A DNA stretch of 64,000 bases. Origin: Roseateles sp049532965. GTDB lineage: Bacteria > Pseudomonadota > Gammaproteobacteria > Burkholderiales > Burkholderiaceae_C. A program made the translations under genes and the position numbers. Under the pieces are notes generated by a model. That model ran no database searches and was not told the origin of the DNA. It saw only the letters and a program-made list of their open reading frames with translations. Positions 62,201 through 64,000 of this stretch are shown piece by piece. Location: positions 930,001 to 994,000 of the forward strand of contig NZ_CP186694.1 of assembly GCF_049532965.1 (NCBI RefSeq), read 5' to 3'. Numbering within the stretch: position 1 is the first letter of the stretch; every line of letters begins with the position of its first letter.

Positions 62201-64000
62201 TGGCGGCTGCTCAGCGCGGCGACCTGGGCGGAGCTCAGCGCGATGACGGCATCGCTGCTCAGCGCGCCGACCTGGGCCGAGCTCAGCGCGGCGATCTGGG
62301 TCGTGGCCAGGGCCTGGACGTCGTCGGACGCCATCGCCGCGACCTGCGTGGTCGTCAGCGCGGCGACCTGCGCCGTCGTCAGCGCCTTGATCTGCGCGCT
62401 GGTCAGCGCGTTCAGGTCATCGCTGCTCAGGTTGCTGATCTGGCCGGTCGTCAGCGCGGCGACCTGCGTGGTCGTCAGCGCGGCGATCTGGTCGGAGTTC
62501 AGCGCATCGAGCTGGTCGGTGCCCAGGGCGCGCAGCGCGACGGTCGACAGCGCCTTCAGGTCGCCCGATTCCAGGGCGGCCATCTGGTCCGTCGTCAGGC
62601 CCGCGACCTGGCGGCTGCTCAGCGCGGCCACCTGGGCCGAGCTCAGCGCGATCACCGCGTCGGTGCTCAGCGCGCCGACCTGTCCCGAGCTCAGCGCAGC
62701 CACCTGCTGCGAGCTCAGCGCGGCGACGTCGTCGCTGGTCATCGTCGAGACCTGCGTCGTCGTCAGCGCGGCGACCTGGGCGGTGCCCAGCGCCTTGATC
62801 TGCGCGCTGGTCAGCGCGTTCAGGTCGTCGCTGGACAGGTTGCTGACCTGGCTGGTCGTCAGCGCGGCGACCTGCACGGTCGTCAGCGCGGCGATCTGGT
62901 CGGAGTTCAGCGCGTCCAGTTGCTCGGTGCCCAGGGCCCGCAGCGCGACGGTCGACAGCGCCTTCAGGTCGCCCGATTCAAGGGCGGCCATCTGGTCCGT
63001 CGTCAGGCCCGCGACCTGGCGGCTGCCCAGCGCGGCGACCTGCGCCGAACCCAGCGCCTGGATGGCGTCGGTGCTCAGGGCGCCGACCTGGGCCGAGCCC
63101 ATGGCCTGCAGCTGCTGCGTGGTGAGCGCGGCGGCGTCGTCGCTGGTCATGGTCGAGAGCTGGGTGGTCGTCAGCGACGCCACTTGCGCGGTCGTCAGCG
63201 CCCGGACCTGCGCGCTGGTCAGCGCGTTCAGGTCGTCGCTGGTCAGGTTGCTGACCTGGCCGGTCGTCAGCGAGGCGACCTGCACGGTCGACAGCGCAGC
63301 CACCTGGTCGGAGTTCAGCGCCTCCAGCTGGTCGGTGCCCAGCGCACGCAGCGCCAGGGTCGACAGCGACTTGAGGTCACCCGTCTCGATCGCGGCCATC
63401 TGGTCGGTCGTCAGGCCGGCGACCTGGCGGGTCGTCAGCGCGGCCACCTGCAGCGAGCTCAGCGCCTGGATCGCCTCGGTGCTCAGCGCGCCGACCTGCG
63501 ACGAGCTCAGCGCGGCGATCTGGTTCGTCGCCAGCGCGGCCACATCCGCCGATTCCATCGTGTTGACCTGACCGGTGGTCAGGGCGGCGATCTGCGCCGT
63601 CGTCAGCGCCTTCACCTGGGCGCTGGTGAGCGCGTTCAGGTCATCGCTGGACAGGTTGCTGACCTGCAGCGTGGTCAGTGCGGCGACTTGCTGGGTCGAC
63701 AGCGCGGCGACCTGGTCGCTGCCCAGCGCGTCGATCTGGCCGGTGCCGAGCGCGGCGATCTGGGCGGTGCCCAGCGCGCGCAACTGGCCGGAGGTCAGCG
63801 CGCCGAAGTCGTCGGTGGCGAGCTGGCTGACCTGCGTGGTCGTCAGCGAGGCGACCTGCTGGGTCGTCAGCGCCTGGACCTGGTCGGAGCTCAGCGCTTC
63901 CAGCTGCTCGCTGGTCAGGGCGCGCAGGGCGACCGTCGACAGCGCGCGCAGGTCAGCCGATTCCAGGGCGCCCATCTGCTCGGTCGTCAGGCCGGCGACC
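59224..64000 (-). CDS. Giant octapeptide-repeat protein 2 with FrpC-like calcium module (5' partial)
   Basis: At least 1592 aa; the repeat frame remains open to the window edge, so the N terminus is outside. The array (about 169 octads here) has the same consensus as protein 1 but is far more regular and is built of larger repeated blocks. The C-terminal module from about 59940 downward reads PIVLDLDGNGIQTLAAKDGV, GLLVMDRNGNGSIDSGAELF, DSNHDGHLNLKDADF and DANHDGKTGAGELK, so three calcium-type loops. It ends DDQNGAVPLI. Protein 2 and protein 1 are clearly paralogous in module order and tail. No transmembrane segment is seen. Confidence 0.9.
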   Translation of the reverse strand, partial: VAGLTTEQMGALESADLRALSTVALRALTSEQLEALSSDQVQALTTQQVASLTTTQVSQLATDDFGALTSGQLRALGTAQIAALGTGQIDALGSDQVAALSTQQVAALTTLQVSNLSSDDLNALTSAQVKALTTAQIAALTTGQVNTMESADVAALATNQIAALSSSQVGALSTEAIQALSSLQVAALTTRQVAGLTTDQMAAIETGDLKSLSTLALRALGTDQLEALNSDQVAALSTVQVASLTTGQVSNLTSDDLNALTSAQVRALTTAQVASLTTTQLSTMTSDDAAALTTQQLQAMGSAQVGALSTDAIQALGSAQVAALGSRQVAGLTTDQMAALESGDLKALSTVALRALGTEQLDALNSDQIAALTTVQVAALTTSQVSNLSSDDLNALTSAQIKALGTAQVAALTTTQVSTMTSDDVAALSSQQVAALSSGQVGALSTDAVIALSSAQVAALSSRQVAGLTTDQMAALESGDLKALSTVALRALGTDQLDALNSDQIAALTTTQVAALTTGQISNLSSDDLNALTSAQIKALTTAQVAALTTTQVAAMASDDVQALATTQIAALSSAQVGALSSDAVIALSSAQVAALSSRQVAGLTTDQMAALESGDLKALSTVALRALTSEQLEALSSDQVQALTTQQVASLTTTQVSQLATDDFAALTSGQLRALTTAQVAALGTAELEALGSDQVAALTTQQVAALTTSQIRDLTSDDLNALTSAQIKALSTAQIAALTTAQINTMETADVAALATQQVAALASDQMGALTTEAVMALSSAQVAALTSRQVAGLTSDQVAALETADLRALSTTALRTLTSDQLAALGSDQVAALTTQQVAALTTGQVSTLSSDDLNALTSAQVRALTTQQVAALTTTQLSAMESGDVPALSSQQIQALNSAQIGALSTDAVMALGSQQTAALTSAQVAGLTSDQMAAIETGDLRALSTTALRALSSDQLEALGSDQIAALTSVQVAALTTSQIANLTSDDLNALTSGQIRALSNAQLQALTTTQIGTMTTDDVAALSSAQLQAFGSAQIGALSTDAIQALSTQQVAALSSAQVDGLTTEQMAAFESADLRSLSTLAIRSLDSAQLDALNSDQIAALGTQQVAALTTLQASQLSTDDVQALTSQQVVALSSTQLQAFTTEQVAAIDSGDLAAIGSADMAAFGSADFEAFSSDQLHALTSQQWSAVSAAQVAGIETADIAAITTDGIRALSTAALDAFSTDQIAALTSEQIHELSTTQLRALGTEQIAAITTDDIGAMTSTHFAALTSTQMHAFTTEQILALDSSDIHALTSIQVQGLSTEQIVAMTSDQFIGWDTQDLASMSMDQVLAMTSEQTAGFTGEQTNALFLASPIVLDLDGNGIQTLAAKDGVHFDLNATGHNDKWGWVGGNDGLLVMDRNGNGSIDSGAELFGAGTTVNGRKGLDGFTALASLDSNHDGHLNLKDADFNHLQVWVDANHDGKTGAGELKTLADLGIADLNLSATRGTDVDNGNVLGLVSSFTKTDGTTHEMTDVWFAKDGAQQTATSPTPQLGDLLAQPEANLLGGTTASTTTASTGTASPDALTAAYKKLHDDDQNGAVPLI
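59940..64000 (-). repeat. Homogenised 24-bp repeat array with 408/576-bp super-repeats
   Basis: In-frame octads such as ALTTTQVA, ALSSDAVI, NLSSDDLN and GLTTDQMA recur in fixed order. The landmark codon in GLTTDQMA-type octads falls at 60781, 61189, 61597, 62173, 62581, 62989, 63397 and 63973. These spacings are 408, 408, 576, 408, 408, 408 and 576 bp, exactly 17 or 24 octads. Near-identical DNA between copies indicates recent duplication or gene conversion. Confidence 0.92.

Noticed and set aside
60494..63571. A 1025-residue Cys/Ala/Ser-rich open frame on the plus strand opposite the octad array.
   Set aside because: It exists because a 24-bp period with no stop in that frame repeats indefinitely; there is no ribosome site, and the minus frame has the coherent protein module at its end.
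59940..64000. Direct repeats that could suggest a CRISPR array.
   Set aside because: The units are contiguous 24-bp codon repeats with no spacers and encode a continuous protein.

Overview
The window is high-GC, gene-dense DNA with short intergenic gaps. The gene content and order point to a betaproteobacterium of the Burkholderiales: surE-pcm-nlpD-rpoS, TRAP transporters, RND pumps and NodT-type outer-membrane lipoproteins. A Roseateles/Mitsuaria-like environmental or predatory bacterium is a reasonable guess, but it is inferred from protein style and not from a marker gene. I saw no rRNA, tRNA or CRISPR array.

Layout. (1) 1-4.5 kb: the end of an RND efflux operon (AcrB-type pump, then NodT-type outer-membrane lipoprotein). 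(2) 4.8-7.9 kb: a secreted CBM56-GH64 beta-1,3-glucanase diverging from an MFS transporter, with a perfect LacI-type operator midway between them. (3) 7.8-14 kb: a tightly overlapped minus-strand operon of a DUF2946-like protein, a TonB-dependent receptor, an ABC ATPase and two DUF3526-like permeases. (4) 14.1-17.1 kb: a small accessory island with a DUF6978/DUF1828-1829-like pair, a small membrane protein and a Panacea (SocA-like) toxin-antitoxin-like pair. (5) 17.2-25.5 kb: core genes, namely a NarL-type regulator, quinone oxidoreductase, surE-pcm-nlpD-rpoS, rlmD and aroC. (6) 25.8-31.1 kb: a second RND adaptor and pump, then a truncated DUF58-like gene. (7) 31.2-44.5 kb: a LacI/GntR-type repressor, a SpvB + RHS polymorphic-toxin locus with a Sel1-like putative immunity gene, a vapC remnant with a mobile-element-like scar, then gluconokinase and a complete TRAP transporter. 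Matching palindromic operators lie in front of both the repressor and the gluconokinase, so the toxin locus appears to separate a regulator from its target operon. (8) 44.5-47.3 kb: a patatin-like phospholipase and a frameshifted, degenerate ImmA/IrrE-like gene. (9) 47.3-64 kb: a co-directional minus-strand block.

That last block is the most unusual part. Two giant proteins are built almost wholly from an 8-residue repeat, A-L-[ST]-[ST]-x-[QD]-[VIL]-x. Each ends in a FrpC-like calcium-binding module and a similar GA(A/V)PLI tail. One array is diverged. The other is organised in 408- and 576-bp super-repeats (17 and 24 octads) and runs off the window. Downstream on the same strand come a 1356-aa protein of unknown function and three glycan-transfer genes: a GT4 enzyme, a DUF5672 protein and a glycosyltransferase-like protein. 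My working hypothesis is a secreted, calcium-stabilised, Ser/Thr-rich repeat surface or effector system that may be glycosylated by its neighbours. This is inference; the repeat structure and gene order are read directly from the sequence.
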